Part shown: positions 1-11,026 of the stretch, piece after piece | Layout of the letters: each line of letters opens with the position of its first letter | Position numbering within the stretch: the first letter of the stretch is position 1 | From: Oceanicoccus sagamiensis | Lineage (GTDB): Bacteria; Pseudomonadota; Gammaproteobacteria; Pseudomonadales; Dasaniaceae | Length of the DNA: 64,000 nucleotides | Reading direction: 5' to 3' | NCBI RefSeq assembly: GCF_002117105.1 | Contig: NZ_CP019343.1 | Coordinates: 3,596,001 to 3,660,000, forward strand | Translations under genes and position numbers: made by a program | Notes under the pieces: generated by a model | Databases searched by the model: none | What the model was told of the DNA's origin: nothing | What the model saw: the letters and a program-made list of their open reading frames with translations, nothing else

Positions 1-642
1 GGTGGCTTTGCCGCTGCCCGGGCTTTATCAACCCGCAATGATGATCCGCAGCGCGCCAGCCGCCCCTGGGATAAAGACCGCGATGGTTTTGTTTTGTCTG
101 ACGGTGCTGGTATGTTGGTATTAGAAGAATATGAAACCGCCAGGGCTCGTGGTGCCACTATCTACGCTGAATTGGTAGGTTTTGGCATGAGTGGTGATGC
201 CTACCATATGACATCACCTCCTGAAGATGGCCGTGGTGCAGCGGCTTCTATGCGTAATGCAATTTTGGATGCAGGTATTAATGTTGATCAGGTCAATTAT
301 ATTAATGCTCACGGCACGTCGACACAGGCAGGTGATGTGGCGGAAAGTAAAGCGGTAGAGTCAGTTTTGGGTGATGCGGCGAATAGTGTGGCGGTCAGTT
401 CAACAAAATCTATGGTTGGTCATTTGCTAGGAGCTGCTGGTGCTGTAGAAGCAGTCTTTTCCATTTTGGCCATTCGCGATCAGGTGGCTCCACCAACAAT
501 TAACCTGGATAACCCCGACGAAGGTTGTAATTTGAATTATGTGCCGTATACCGCTCAGGAAATGACAATCAACTATGCCTTATCCAATTCCTTTGGCTTT
601 GGTGGCACCAATGGCAGTTTGCTCTTTGGCAAATGTGATTAG
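1..642 (+). CDS. fabF: 3-oxoacyl-ACP synthase II (FabF), C-terminal part
   Basis: This is the last 213 residues of a beta-ketoacyl-ACP synthase; the start lies outside the window and the frame is open from base 1. The enzyme condenses malonyl-ACP with a growing acyl-ACP in cytosolic fatty-acid elongation. The visible part has the family motifs [11 protein letters not shown] (first active-site His) and [15 protein letters not shown] (Lys and second His of the Cys-His-His triad) and ends in the typical [11 protein letters not shown]. The Cys nucleophile would be upstream of the window. pabC follows after 10 bases, so the two are probably co-transcribed. FabF rather than FabB is chosen from the motif wording and the fabF-pabC-mltG-tmk order. 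Confidence 0.95.
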   Translation, partial: GGFAAARALSTRNDDPQRASRPWDKDRDGFVLSDGAGMLVLEEYETARARGATIYAELVGFGMSGDAYHMTSPPEDGRGAAASMRNAILDAGINVDQVNYINAHGTSTQAGDVAESKAVESVLGDAANSVAVSSTKSMVGHLLGAAGAVEAVFSILAIRDQVAPPTINLDNPDEGCNLNYVPYTAQEMTINYALSNSFGFGGTNGSLLFGKCD

Positions 643-652
643 TTGATTATCC

Positions 653-1481
653 ATGCCCGCTGATGCATTGGTTAATGGTAGTTTCTCCCGCTCTATTGAT
701 AGCCGCGATAGAGGTCTTGCCTATGGCGATGGGCTTTTTGAAACGATAAAAATCAATGCTGGTCACCCGGAGTTCTTATCGCTTCATTTAAGGCGTCTGC
801 AATGGGGGTGTGCTCGCCTTGGTATTGATTGTGATGTGTCGGTCATTGAAAGTGATATAGAAAAAATCCTCCCTGTGGCTTCTACACAAGCGGCTGTTTT
901 AAAAATTATTATTACCAGAGAGTCCGGGGGCAGGGGATATCAGCCTGATGCTAATGCAGGCTTTAACCGAATACTAAGGGTTGAAGGTTTAACCAGCGAT
1001 TACGCTGTAGAGGCAAGCCAGGGGGTTGCTGTAAGACTTTGCGATACTCGTTTGGGGATTAACCCTCAGTTAGCAGGTATCAAGCACTTATCCCGTTTGG
1101 AGAATGTGCTGGCCCGTGCTGAATGGCGTGATAAAGCAATTACAGAAGGTTTAATGTTCGATAGCGATGGCCGTTTAGTTGAAGGCACGATGTCGAATGT
1201 TTTTATCGTCAAAGATAAAGTCTTGTTAACACCCCGGTTACACCGCTGCGGTGTTAATGGTGTGATACGGCAACTGCTTATTGAGCAATTAGCACCGTCG
1301 CTAAAATTAAGTTGTGATACAGCTGATGTCGTTCTGGAGGATATTTATCAGGCCGAGGAAGTCTTTATCTGCAATAGTTTAATGGGCATAGTGCCGGTAG
1401 TGACCATAGGCTGCCATACAAAAACGATTGGCGATATCACCCGTTCACTACAGCAGTCATTGCAAGCGGTGAGAAACAGCC

Positions 1482-1489
<8 letters not shown>
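653..1489 (+). CDS. pabC: Aminodeoxychorismate lyase (PabC)
   Basis: A 278-residue PLP enzyme of fold type IV that splits 4-amino-4-deoxychorismate into p-aminobenzoate and pyruvate for folate synthesis. The N-terminus has the family pattern RGLAYGDGLFETI (about residues 20-32), the PLP-binding lysine is in GIKHLSRLE (about K144), and EGTMSNVF (about residues 177-184) is the cofactor/substrate loop. Branched-chain aminotransferases and D-amino-acid transaminases share the fold, but length and position between fabF and mltG favour PabC. It overlaps mltG by 8 bases, which suggests translational coupling. Confidence 0.93.
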
Positions 1490-3188
<1,699 letters not shown>

Positions 3189-3189
<1 letters not shown>

Positions 3190-4178
3190 TGGATTTGTCA
3201 GATACTTCGATCGCAGTAAAGCTTCCCTGGCAGGAGCAGCAATGGCAGCGTATCGATGATTTATATCAAAACAAAAAATTGCCCCATGCTTTGTTATTGG
3301 CTGGCCCCAATGGCGTTGGCAAGCAGCGCTTTGCTCTTGCTCTGGCGCACTATTTCATGTGTGAATCACCACGGCAGGGTATGGCCTGCTGCGAGTGTCG
3401 CCAATGTGGCTTTAATTTGGCTGGAACTCACCCGGACCTAAAATGGGTAGGCCCAGAAGAAAAAGCCAAGCAAATTAAAGTGGATCAGGTGCGTGCCCTG
3501 GTTGAGGCGCTCGGGCAAACAGCCCAGCAGGGTGGCTATAAAATATGCGTACTGTCCCCTGCGGAAGCGATGAATACCAACTCGGCCAATGCCTTGCTTA
3601 AGTGTCTTGAAGAGCCCACAGCGAATACCTTGTTATTACTACTGGCCGATGCCCCCAGTCAATTACTGCCGACTATTCGCTCCCGCTGTCAAACCGTTAA
3701 CTTTCCGTTACCCTCAACGGAGCAGGGCCTGGCTTGGCTCAATACCCTGGTGCCGTCTCAAACTCCGGTTGAAGAGTTATTGCATAAGGCTGCCGGTAGG
3801 CCGCTTGTTGCTCTGGATTTGCTTGAGGATAGTGGGTTGGAGCGGTTGCAGCAGTTGAATAAGGACTATCTGGCCTTAGTGACCGGCCGTGTATCCGCTA
3901 TAACATTGGCGGAAAAATGGTTAGAGCATGATTTAAACGATTTGCTGGTCTGGCTTTCAAGGCAGCTATCCTTAATGATATCTGGCCGCATGGCGGGTAC
4001 TTCTGGTATCGGTGATGAGTGGCGTCCGGTCATTGCTAATATCCCCGCACAGAATTTATTTAATCTGTTAGACCGGGTCAATCAGTTGATCAATAGCCTT
4101 AACCGGGGGGCTAACCCAAATCGTCAGTTGGCTTTAGAAGAGCTCTTACTGGAAAGTTGTGAAAAATTTCACAAGTAG
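3189..4178 (+). CDS. holB: DNA polymerase III delta' subunit (HolB)
   Basis: A 329-residue clamp-loader subunit of the replicative polymerase. An AAA+ fold is visible, with a P-loop-like GPNGVGKQRFAL (about residues 39-50), a four-cysteine zinc module (CC-x-C-RQCGF, about 66-76) and the clamp-loader motif LLKCLEEPTANTLLLLL followed by TIRSRCQ, the SRC motif. It starts at the TAATG junction with tmk. Replacement of the usual GKT by GKQ fits delta', which does not hydrolyse ATP. Confidence 0.94.
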
Positions 4179-4273
4179 AGGCGGGTTTAAAGATGGTGAA
4201 TCCCTCGCTTTAGGACTATTCTTAGTCTAACTGGATTAATAAATTATACGCTCTGACGGAGTCTGACACGGGA

Positions 4274-4633
4274 ATGAATACGGCTAGCGCGCCTCAAGGC
4301 GCAAGAAATGGCATCCTCTCGCTTACCATCAAAGATAAGGCGGTACTCTATGCAGCCTATATGCCGTTCTTGATTAATGGTGGTTTATTTATTCCTACCA
4401 ATAAACCTTATAAGGTTCATGACGAAGTCTTTATGTTATTGAACCTGATGGATGAGCCTGAGAAAATCCCAGTGGCAGGCAAGGTGGTTTGGGTTACACC
4501 GCGAGGTGCCCAGGGTAATAGAGCTGCGGGTATTGGTGTGCAGTTTAATGGCCAGGATGAAACCGCCAATAATAAGATTGAAAACTATTTGGCAGGTTCG
4601 CTGGAGTCAGATAGGCCCACTCATACCATGTAA
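4274..4633 (+). CDS. PilZ domain protein
   Basis: A 119-residue single-domain protein of the PilZ family, downstream of holB as pilZ is in Pseudomonas. It has the beta-barrel core with GLFIPTNKPY-like and VWVTPRGAQGNRAAGIGVQF segments. The N-terminal RxxxR motif needed for cyclic-di-GMP binding is not evident, which fits the type IV pilus PilZ subgroup that does not bind c-di-GMP. The role in pilus assembly comes from the family and position only. A terminator follows it closely. Confidence 0.88.
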   Translation: MNTASAPQGARNGILSLTIKDKAVLYAAYMPFLINGGLFIPTNKPYKVHDEVFMLLNLMDEPEKIPVAGKVVWVTPRGAQGNRAAGIGVQFNGQDETANNKIENYLAGSLESDRPTHTM

Positions 4634-4658
4634 TGCTTTAAGATTTTAGTTATTATGC

Positions 4659-4684
4659 GGCCCGGTTTTTACCGGGCCTTTTTG
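4659..4684 (+). terminator. Intrinsic terminator after the PilZ gene
   Basis: An 8-bp GC-rich stem (GGCCCGGT pairing with ACCGGGCC) with a short T-rich loop is followed by a run of T, 25 bases after the PilZ stop codon. It separates the holB-pilZ unit from tatD. Confidence 0.85.
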
Positions 4685-4713
4685 TATCTACTGAAAATTG
4701 TATCTACTGAAAA
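4682..4713 (+). repeat. Perfect 16-bp tandem duplication upstream of tatD
   Basis: The unit TTGTATCTACTGAAAA occurs twice in a row (4682-4697 and 4698-4713), starting in the T-run of the terminator and ending 18 bases before tatD. It looks like a recent slippage duplication and affects only the leader. Confidence 0.85.
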
Positions 4714-4731
4714 TAATTATTTGAGAATACT

Positions 4732-5505
4732 ATGTTTGTTGATTCCCATTGTCATTTAGACCGACTGGATTTAGCCCCCTATGACGGCGATCTGGCCGCC
4801 GCCATTGATGCTGCCAAAGCTCGGGGCGTTGAGCGGATGCTCTGTATTGGTGTGGATATGACCAATGCGCAAACGGTCATAGATATTGCCGCCCAGTATC
4901 AGGGGATCAATGCCTCGGTGGGGGTTCACCCGATGGATGTCGATGATAAGCTGGTTGATATCAAGGTCTTGCGGGCTTTAGCGCTGGCTCCGGAGGTTGT
5001 CGCTATAGGCGAGACGGGGCTGGATTATTACTATTCCAAAGACAGTGCTGAGCTACAGCGTGAGAGTTTTGCCCTGCATCTAAAACTGTCCAGCGAGTTA
5101 AAAAAACCGGTGATTGTCCACACTCGGGATGCTCGGGAAGATACCTTGTCGATTATCCGTCAGTACGGTGATAGCTCGGTGGCGGGGGTGCTGCATTGCT
5201 TTACTGAAAGCTGGGAGATGGCTTCCCAGGCGCTGGATGAGAATTACTATATTTCCTTCTCTGGCATTGTCACCTTTAACAATGCCTCGGCCCTGCGTGA
5301 TGTCGCTAAAAAGGTGCCTTTGGAGCGTATGTTAATTGAAACAGATTCCCCCTATCTGGCACCCGTCCCTCACCGGGGCAAAAAGAATGAGCCTAAGTAT
5401 GTGGTTGAGGTGGCTGAGTGTATCGCGCAGTTGCGGGGTATCTCAGTAGAAGAAGTTGCAGGGATCACGTCAGCCAATTTTGATAAGCTATTTTTACAGC
5501 CATAA
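4732..5505 (+). CDS. tatD: TatD family metal-dependent DNase
   Basis: A 257-residue TIM-barrel hydrolase. Metal ligands are visible in FVDSHCHLDRLD (HxH, residues 2-13), in GETGLDYYYS (Glu), in the later histidines (VIVHTRDA, VLHCFTES) and in ETDSPYLAPVPHRGK (Asp). Family members have 3'-5' DNase or D-aminoacyl-tRNA deacylase activity, so the exact activity cannot be decided here. Position after holB and pilZ matches PA2959-type TatD in Pseudomonas. No gene follows on this strand, and the next gene is on the other strand. Confidence 0.93.
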   Translation: MFVDSHCHLDRLDLAPYDGDLAAAIDAAKARGVERMLCIGVDMTNAQTVIDIAAQYQGINASVGVHPMDVDDKLVDIKVLRALALAPEVVAIGETGLDYYYSKDSAELQRESFALHLKLSSELKKPVIVHTRDAREDTLSIIRQYGDSSVAGVLHCFTESWEMASQALDENYYISFSGIVTFNNASALRDVAKKVPLERMLIETDSPYLAPVPHRGKKNEPKYVVEVAECIAQLRGISVEEVAGITSANFDKLFLQP

Positions 5506-5507
5506 AA

Positions 5508-5535
5508 AAACCGGCACTCTGGGGAGGGTGCCGGC
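5508..5535 (-). terminator. Intrinsic terminator for the K+ channel gene
   Basis: A hairpin (CCGGCAC pairing with GTGCCGG) is followed on the minus strand by seven T. On the plus strand there is no T-run after the stem, so it most likely ends the minus-strand channel transcript just before it would run into tatD. Confidence 0.7.
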
Positions 5536-5728
5536 CAAGACCATTAGGAGTGAAACCTTCCCATTATGCCAATGATTGGCCTATGGTTAGGGCTTCTGAA
5601 GATGTCGGTTGAACTTAGGGGATAAGACATCTACATCTTTAAGTATTGTAGGATTATGCTTGTTTGCCAATTTTCTTAGTGCGTTTTTTAAACAGATTCG
5701 GAATAACCTGAAATCGGCTTAGCGTGGA

Positions 5729-6529
5729 TTAGTCGAGCTTATCCTTAGAGCCGCTGGTTTGTGCGGGGTTGGCTTTTTCCTGACTAAGCAGTTGTTCTAT
5801 CCGTTCCAGTTTGTCCTCGATATTACTAAGCCGTTCCTTATAAAAAGCCTCCTTGGACTTGGTAATAAAAAACACCGAAATATTCGCCGTAATCATTGAG
5901 AACAGGCCAATACCCAATAGGATCAGAAAGCCTCCCAGAATCCTGCCGGCAGGACTTACCGGAACAATATCGCCATAACCTACCGTGGTTGCTGTAACCC
6001 AGGCCCACCAGATACCATCGGCGGGGCTGGAGATATTGGGGTCGACACCGGCAATTAAGTAGCCGGCGATAATAATAAACAGCAGGCTGACAAATAAGGT
6101 GGCACCTAAATGGTTTCTCGATAGCACGGTTCGCACACTACGGGACAATTGCAGCATTAGCCCTAGAAAGATCAGAAGCCGTAGAGAGCGAAGAACCCCA
6201 ATATAGGGCGATTGCAGCCATAGCACGGGGATGCCGCAGAGAATAATCACGAGATTGAGCCAGTTGTTTTTTAAATAGCGGGCCTTGTCATCGACTAGCC
6301 AGGTTAGCAGGCTGGTTTCGACCACAAAAAACAGCCAAAGGCTCCAGTTCAGTTGGTCGGTAAAGGGAAGGGCATGCTTGGTTGATTCCCAGTACCAGCT
6401 GACCAGTATCCATAGAGCAACGAAAAGCAGGGGGATTTCCAATCGCTTGGCCCATTGCCGTGCACGGGCGTTTTCGCTGTCATCAACGCCGGTAAGCCCA
6501 ATCCAATTGTGAAAATGCTTATCTGTCAT
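5729..6529 (-). CDS. Voltage-gated-type potassium channel
   Basis: A 266-residue membrane protein with the layout of a six-segment channel. S1 is at about residues 32-50, S2 about 61-78, S3 about 90-106, an arginine-containing S4 about 113-137 and S5 about 143-161. A pore loop carries the selectivity filter TVGYGD (residues 182-187), followed by S6 (about 197-223). A charged coiled-coil tail (about 225-253) probably drives tetramer assembly. No RCK nucleotide-binding domain is present. The arginine spacing in S4 (RSLRLL...RSVRTVLSR) suggests voltage sensing but does not prove it. Confidence 0.9.
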   Translation of the reverse strand: MTDKHFHNWIGLTGVDDSENARARQWAKRLEIPLLFVALWILVSWYWESTKHALPFTDQLNWSLWLFFVVETSLLTWLVDDKARYLKNNWLNLVIILCGIPVLWLQSPYIGVLRSLRLLIFLGLMLQLSRSVRTVLSRNHLGATLFVSLLFIIIAGYLIAGVDPNISSPADGIWWAWVTATTVGYGDIVPVSPAGRILGGFLILLGIGLFSMITANISVFFITKSKEAFYKERLSNIEDKLERIEQLLSQEKANPAQTSGSKDKLD

Positions 6530-6713
6530 GCTCTGGCTTGCCTTGGGTTTTGTCTTGTTGGAGTTTTAAGCCTGATTGCTTTAGCTTGATTACTTTAACA
6601 TAGTGTAGTTCATGTGGCTTATAGCTTATTCCGAGCATGTTACTGATTAGGCAGTTGTTTTAATGTCCTGGTTGCTTGTGTAACATGAGCTGCCAATGTG
6701 AGGGCGCTACCTG

Positions 6714-7781
6714 ATGGGCGATTTTTTTTACGGAGTAATAGAGGGCTTTTATGGCCGCCAGTGGTCCTGGCAGGCCAGGCAGGGTTATGCCGGGTTTTTA
6801 AGGCAGTACGGATATCACTGTTATATCTATGCCCCTAAAGGGGATGATTACTTGCGCGGTCGCTGGCGTGAACCCCATCAGCCCGAAGTTGCTGAGCAGC
6901 TACGCCAGCTCTCATCCCATTACCGAGCTAACCAACTGCGTTGGGGGCTGGGGCTTTCGCCTCTGGGCTTGGCAAGTGAGTATACCCCGTCCGATAAGCG
7001 CCAACTGCAGGATAAAGTAAAGCGTTTAAATGAGCTGTCTCCCGATATCTTATGTATCCTGTTTGATGATGTGCGAGGTGATATTGATGGCCTCGCCGCC
7101 AGACAGTTGGAGGTTGCAGGGGATATTATGGCGGTTAGCCAGGCATCCACTCATATCGTTTGCCCCACCTACTATTCCTTCGATCCGGTTTTGGAAGAGG
7201 TGTTTGGCAAAATGCCTGAGCGCTACCTCCACCAGCTTGGTGCAGGCTTACCAGCCGATGTCGGGGTCTTTTGGACCGGCGCTAAAGTTATCTCCAGCGA
7301 GTATACGGCTGCCGATCTGGAACCTCTGGCTGGTATACTGGGGCGCAAGCCGATTATCTGGGATAACTACCCGGTTAATGATGGCAGGCTCACCAGTAAC
7401 TTCCTGCATTTGCAGCCCTATACCGGGCGGCCCGATGAGATAGCTCAATGGTCTGGCGGGCATATCGTTAACCCTATGAATCAGGCAATATTATCCCGTT
7501 TACCTTTGCAGTCCTTGCAGGCTGTATATCAACAGCAGGCTGCGTATAATCCAGCGCAGGTTCTGGAGCAGAGCCTGGCATTGCTGGGTGATAGTGCATT
7601 GGCTGCTCAGTTGGCCGAGGATATACCTTGCTTCCAGACGGAGGGCTTGTCGAGCCTGTCCCCGCAGCAGTGTCAGCAGAAACTGCACCTCTACCAACGG
7701 TTTGACCATCCCGCGGCCCGTGAAGTGGCTGATTGGTTGGCTGGTGGTTACCGCTTTGATCCTGACTGTTTGACCGGTTAG
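6714..7781 (+). CDS. GH84-type beta-N-acetylglucosaminidase (O-GlcNAcase-like)
   Basis: A 355-residue protein matching only the catalytic barrel of glycoside hydrolase family 84. The N-terminus has GVIEGFYGRQWSW, then YIYAPKGDDYLRGRWRE, and the catalytic Asp pair is in ILFDDVRGD (D118 and D119). Further family motifs are VFWTGAKVIS, IIWDNYPVNDG and NPMNQA. Such enzymes remove beta-linked N-acetylglucosamine by substrate-assisted catalysis. No signal peptide is visible, so it should act in the cytosol. Clostridial and animal relatives have extra domains that are missing here. The PMI-like gene follows 34 bases later and is probably co-transcribed. The substrate is unknown. Confidence 0.85.
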   Translation: MGDFFYGVIEGFYGRQWSWQARQGYAGFLRQYGYHCYIYAPKGDDYLRGRWREPHQPEVAEQLRQLSSHYRANQLRWGLGLSPLGLASEYTPSDKRQLQDKVKRLNELSPDILCILFDDVRGDIDGLAARQLEVAGDIMAVSQASTHIVCPTYYSFDPVLEEVFGKMPERYLHQLGAGLPADVGVFWTGAKVISSEYTAADLEPLAGILGRKPIIWDNYPVNDGRLTSNFLHLQPYTGRPDEIAQWSGGHIVNPMNQAILSRLPLQSLQAVYQQQAAYNPAQVLEQSLALLGDSALAAQLAEDIPCFQTEGLSSLSPQQCQQKLHLYQRFDHPAAREVADWLAGGYRFDPDCLTG

Positions 7782-7815
7782 TTGTACCTATTGAGAATAA
7801 TGAGTAGATAACGCC

Positions 7816-9213
7816 TTGAAGCCTGAGTGTAAAATTGTCGAGATTGACCATAGCAACCCTGAGAAGATTGTTGATCAGGAACTTGAGCTGTTGCTGGCCA
7901 GTGGTCAGTCAGCACTAATATTGGTGGTGCATTACCCCTTTGAGCAATACTGGTTGGAACATAAGCCGGTAGTAAAGCTATCCGCTTTTTATTGCCTGAT
8001 GGCAGAGACTGGTGAGATGACGTTTACGGTTAGTGAGTCTGCGGTTGATCTTACTGCTTCTTTACAGGCTTTGGACTTTGCCGGAACTGATGACCCCGAG
8101 TCTTTTGCCCAATGGTGCGCTGAGCGCTCCTTACCGCTGCTATCGCCTCAACACCCCTTGCCGCTAAATAGCCTCAATATCCCCAAGCCCTGGGGGCAGG
8201 AAATCTGGTATACCGGTATCGAGCAGCGAGGTGTGGCCGCGGTTGGTAGTGGTCGGTGCCAGATATGGCTGCCTTATGCCTTATCCGCCTTGCCTCAGCG
8301 CTTATGCGCTGGGCAGCAGCGTACCCTGATTCTGCTTAAAATCCTCGACCCTTTGCCGGAAGAAGTACTGGGTGACCTTTACTTTGAGTTGCACCAGGAA
8401 AAGCGCGAAGTTTATGTGGTGACCCATGTCGATAAAACTGCCTGGCCGGGAGGTGAGGGTGGTATCAAATTCGGTTTTAACCAGCTTAAGCGCTCAAACT
8501 TTGCTTCTGACTCAGCCTTTAGGGAAGGTTTTACTCTGGCAGTTAAGCGCTATGAAGCCTGCCGTCGGCAGATTGATAGCCTGATCGATACTTTTAGGGC
8601 TGAGGACGGTTATGGTTTGAATGAGCCGGTGTCGGCGCAGAAACTGTCGTCATGGCTCTCAAAGGTACCAAAGCAATTGGCGAGTGAAGAGCGGGCGTTA
8701 AGGCAGGAGATGGACGCCTTTACCGATACACTGCCGCTGCGGATAGGTGATGTGGTGAAAGTCCCTTGCCTGACACCTCACTCCTTGCAGCACGGGGTCC
8801 GCACCGTCGAATTTCAAACCCCCGTCTATGAGCGCTTAATTCTGTCTTTTGCCCAGAAAGTCCTTACTCAGGGCCATTGGGATACTGAGAGTGCTGTGGC
8901 GTTGATGGATCTTGAAGCAGTAGAGCCAGATCCGCATGTGCCGCTATTTAACTCTGCGGCTGTCACTGTTGAGCGAATAGTCGATTTTGATCAATTCCAG
9001 GTACAGAGAGTCAGTTTGGAGCCGACGGGGGAGTATACCCTCCCTGAGACGGAGGACTATGGCTTGTTGATGGCCATTGAGCCCGGTTTGTTGCTGATGG
9101 ATTCGATATTGTCTCCGGAGCAGGCCGTGTTGCTACCCAGCAAGCTCAGTGACGTCACATTGGTGAATACTTCACCAGAAATAATCAGCTTTTTACTGGC
9201 TTACCCTAATTAA
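7816..9213 (+). CDS. Mannose-6-phosphate isomerase-like cupin protein
   Basis: A 465-residue protein with similarity to class I phosphomannose isomerases. After a roughly 115-residue N-terminal region comes PKPWGQEIWYTG (about 124-134, as in PMI), then LLKILDPLPEEVLGDLYFELHQEKREVY (in pieces, 173-200) and VPCLTPHSLQHG (about 316-327). The usual QVHP metal motif is replaced by FELH and the insert before the next ligand is missing. Isomerase activity is therefore uncertain, and a related sugar-phosphate or cupin function is possible. The start is TTG at 7816. It probably forms a two-gene unit with the GH84 gene, suggesting amino-sugar or glycoconjugate metabolism. Confidence 0.7.
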   Translation: MKPECKIVEIDHSNPEKIVDQELELLLASGQSALILVVHYPFEQYWLEHKPVVKLSAFYCLMAETGEMTFTVSESAVDLTASLQALDFAGTDDPESFAQWCAERSLPLLSPQHPLPLNSLNIPKPWGQEIWYTGIEQRGVAAVGSGRCQIWLPYALSALPQRLCAGQQRTLILLKILDPLPEEVLGDLYFELHQEKREVYVVTHVDKTAWPGGEGGIKFGFNQLKRSNFASDSAFREGFTLAVKRYEACRRQIDSLIDTFRAEDGYGLNEPVSAQKLSSWLSKVPKQLASEERALRQEMDAFTDTLPLRIGDVVKVPCLTPHSLQHGVRTVEFQTPVYERLILSFAQKVLTQGHWDTESAVALMDLEAVEPDPHVPLFNSAAVTVERIVDFDQFQVQRVSLEPTGEYTLPETEDYGLLMAIEPGLLLMDSILSPEQAVLLPSKLSDVTLVNTSPEIISFLLAYPN

Positions 9214-9388
9214 TCCGGTAAATAGTCATATTGTTGGTTAAACCCTTCTATAAGACTGTTGAACCAACCACAGCATTGTGGCAAAATCACGGCCCCTGTG
9301 ATTGAGGCCAGTTGCGTAAATCTTATCGATTAGCGAGAGAATTCAATTACTTAGTAGATTTAGCTCAAGTTGTTTAAAAACTGAGCAT

Positions 9389-9404
9389 ATACCGTTTTCG
9401 GTAT
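9389..9404 (+). other. Hairpin directly 5' of the tRNA
   Basis: ATACCG-TTTT-CGGTAT forms a 6-bp stem that ends at the base before the mature tRNA 5' end. It would lie in the precursor leader removed by RNase P. Confidence 0.5.
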
Positions 9405-9489
<85 letters not shown>

Positions 9490-9571
9490 TTTATTGTTAA
9501 CATCACCTATCAGTGATCATTCACCCGTTAAGACGCACATATAAGACGCTAGCGGGTCCAGAGGAATTTCC

Positions 9572-10903
9572 ATGCAAGTTTCAATACAAACAACTTCAGG
9601 CTTAGAGCGCAAATTGACAGTGGGTATTCCTGCTGAGCGTGTAGATAACGAAGTTAATGCTCGCCTGCAGAAGGCATCAAAAACCGTCCGTCTGGATGGC
9701 TTCCGCCCTGGTAAGGTTCCGATGAAGGTGATGAAGCAGCGCTTTGGTGCTGGTGTGCGCCAGGAAGTGATGCAGGAAGTGATGAACCAGAGCTTTTCAG
9801 AAGCCATTGCCCAGGAAGATTTAAAGCCTGCCGGTATGCCGTCTATTGAGCCGAAAAATATTGAAGCGGGCAGTGACCTTGAGTATGTTGCCACCTTCGA
9901 AATTTTTCCTGAGATTGAAAGCAAAGATTACAGCTCTATGGCCATAGAAAAGCCAGTCGCTGAAGTGGGCGATGCTGATATCAGTAAAATGATTGAAACC
10001 TTGCGCGAACAGCAATCTTCCTGGGAAGAGGTTGAGCGTGCTGCCGCTGAAGGTGATCAGGTCAATATTAATTTTGCCGGTACTAAAGATGGTGAAGCTT
10101 TTGATGGTGGCACCGCTGATAACTCACCGCTGGAACTGGGTTCTAATACGATGATCCCCGGTTTTGAAGATGGCATTGTTGGTATGAAGGCGGGAGACGA
10201 AAAAGTCTTATCGCTGTCATTCCCCGAAGATTACCATGCCGAAGAGCTTAAAGGCGCAGCAGTAGAGTTTGCTGTTACAGTTAACTCGGTTGCTGAGAAG
10301 AAGCTGGCTGAGCTTAATGATGAACTTTTTGAAAAGTTTGGTGTTAAAGAAGGTGGTGAAGAGAAATTCCGTGAAGACGTTGCTGAGAATATGAAGCGCG
10401 AGCTGGAAAATGCCACCAAAGCAAAAGTTAAAAACCAGGTGATGGACTCGCTGGTTGCATCCCATGATGACCTGCAAATTCCACAAGCTTTAATCAAGCA
10501 GGAAATCACGGTATTAAAGCAGCAAATGGTCCAGCAGTTTGGTGGTCAGGCAGCCTCTCTGGATGTTGACTCATTACTGCCGGATGATATGTTTACTGAA
10601 CAGGCAGATCGCCGTGTTCGTTTAGGTCTGGTGCTGAACGACTATATCAGTAAAGAAGCTCTGACCGCCGACCCTGATAAAGTCAAAGAAACAATTGAAG
10701 GCTTTGCTTCTACCTATGAAGATCCGGAAGAAGTGATTAACTATTACTACAGCAACCAACAGCAGTTGCAGGAAATCCAGTCCATGGTATTGGAAGACTC
10801 CGTAGTAGAGAAATTGATGGAACAGGCCACTGTTACCGACAAAGCCTGTAGCTACGAAGAAGTGATGGCCCCAGCGGCGCCGCCGGAAGCGGCTGAAGAC
10901 TAA
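9572..10903 (+). CDS. tig: Trigger factor (ribosome-bound chaperone and prolyl isomerase)
   Basis: A 443-residue cytosolic protein that meets nascent chains at the ribosome exit. The N-terminal ribosome-binding loop contains FRPGKVPMKV (about residues 45-54). The FKBP-type isomerase domain is at about 150-245 (GDQVNINFAGTKDGEAFDGG through GFEDGIVGM), and the rest is the helical substrate-binding domain. The length is close to the usual 430-450. AGAGGA precedes the ATG. It heads the tig-clpP-clpX-lon block that is standard in gammaproteobacteria. Confidence 0.97.
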   Translation: MQVSIQTTSGLERKLTVGIPAERVDNEVNARLQKASKTVRLDGFRPGKVPMKVMKQRFGAGVRQEVMQEVMNQSFSEAIAQEDLKPAGMPSIEPKNIEAGSDLEYVATFEIFPEIESKDYSSMAIEKPVAEVGDADISKMIETLREQQSSWEEVERAAAEGDQVNINFAGTKDGEAFDGGTADNSPLELGSNTMIPGFEDGIVGMKAGDEKVLSLSFPEDYHAEELKGAAVEFAVTVNSVAEKKLAELNDELFEKFGVKEGGEEKFREDVAENMKRELENATKAKVKNQVMDSLVASHDDLQIPQALIKQEITVLKQQMVQQFGGQAASLDVDSLLPDDMFTEQADRRVRLGLVLNDYISKEALTADPDKVKETIEGFASTYEDPEEVINYYYSNQQQLQEIQSMVLEDSVVEKLMEQATVTDKACSYEEVMAPAAPPEAAED

Positions 10904-10934
10904 GTTCTTCAATCATTTGGCAACAAATTAACAA

Positions 10935-10965
10935 CAAGCGACTATACTTTAGTCGCTTGCTTGTT
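10935..10965 (+). terminator. Probable terminator or attenuator after tig
   Basis: A 9-bp stem (CAAGCGACT pairing with AGTCGCTTG) with a 7-base loop stands 32 bases after the tig stop codon. The T-run is weak (CTTGTTT), so some transcription may continue into clpP. Confidence 0.55.
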
Positions 10966-11026
10966 TATGGCTTTCATAAATTGCGCATGTAATTCATCTT
11001 GATAAAAACGAAAGAGCGGAACCAGA

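Noticed and set aside
7474-7851. A 125-codon minus-strand ORF opposite the GH84 gene
   Set aside because: It lies almost wholly antisense to a clear enzyme, has no family features and no ribosome site; it is a shadow frame.
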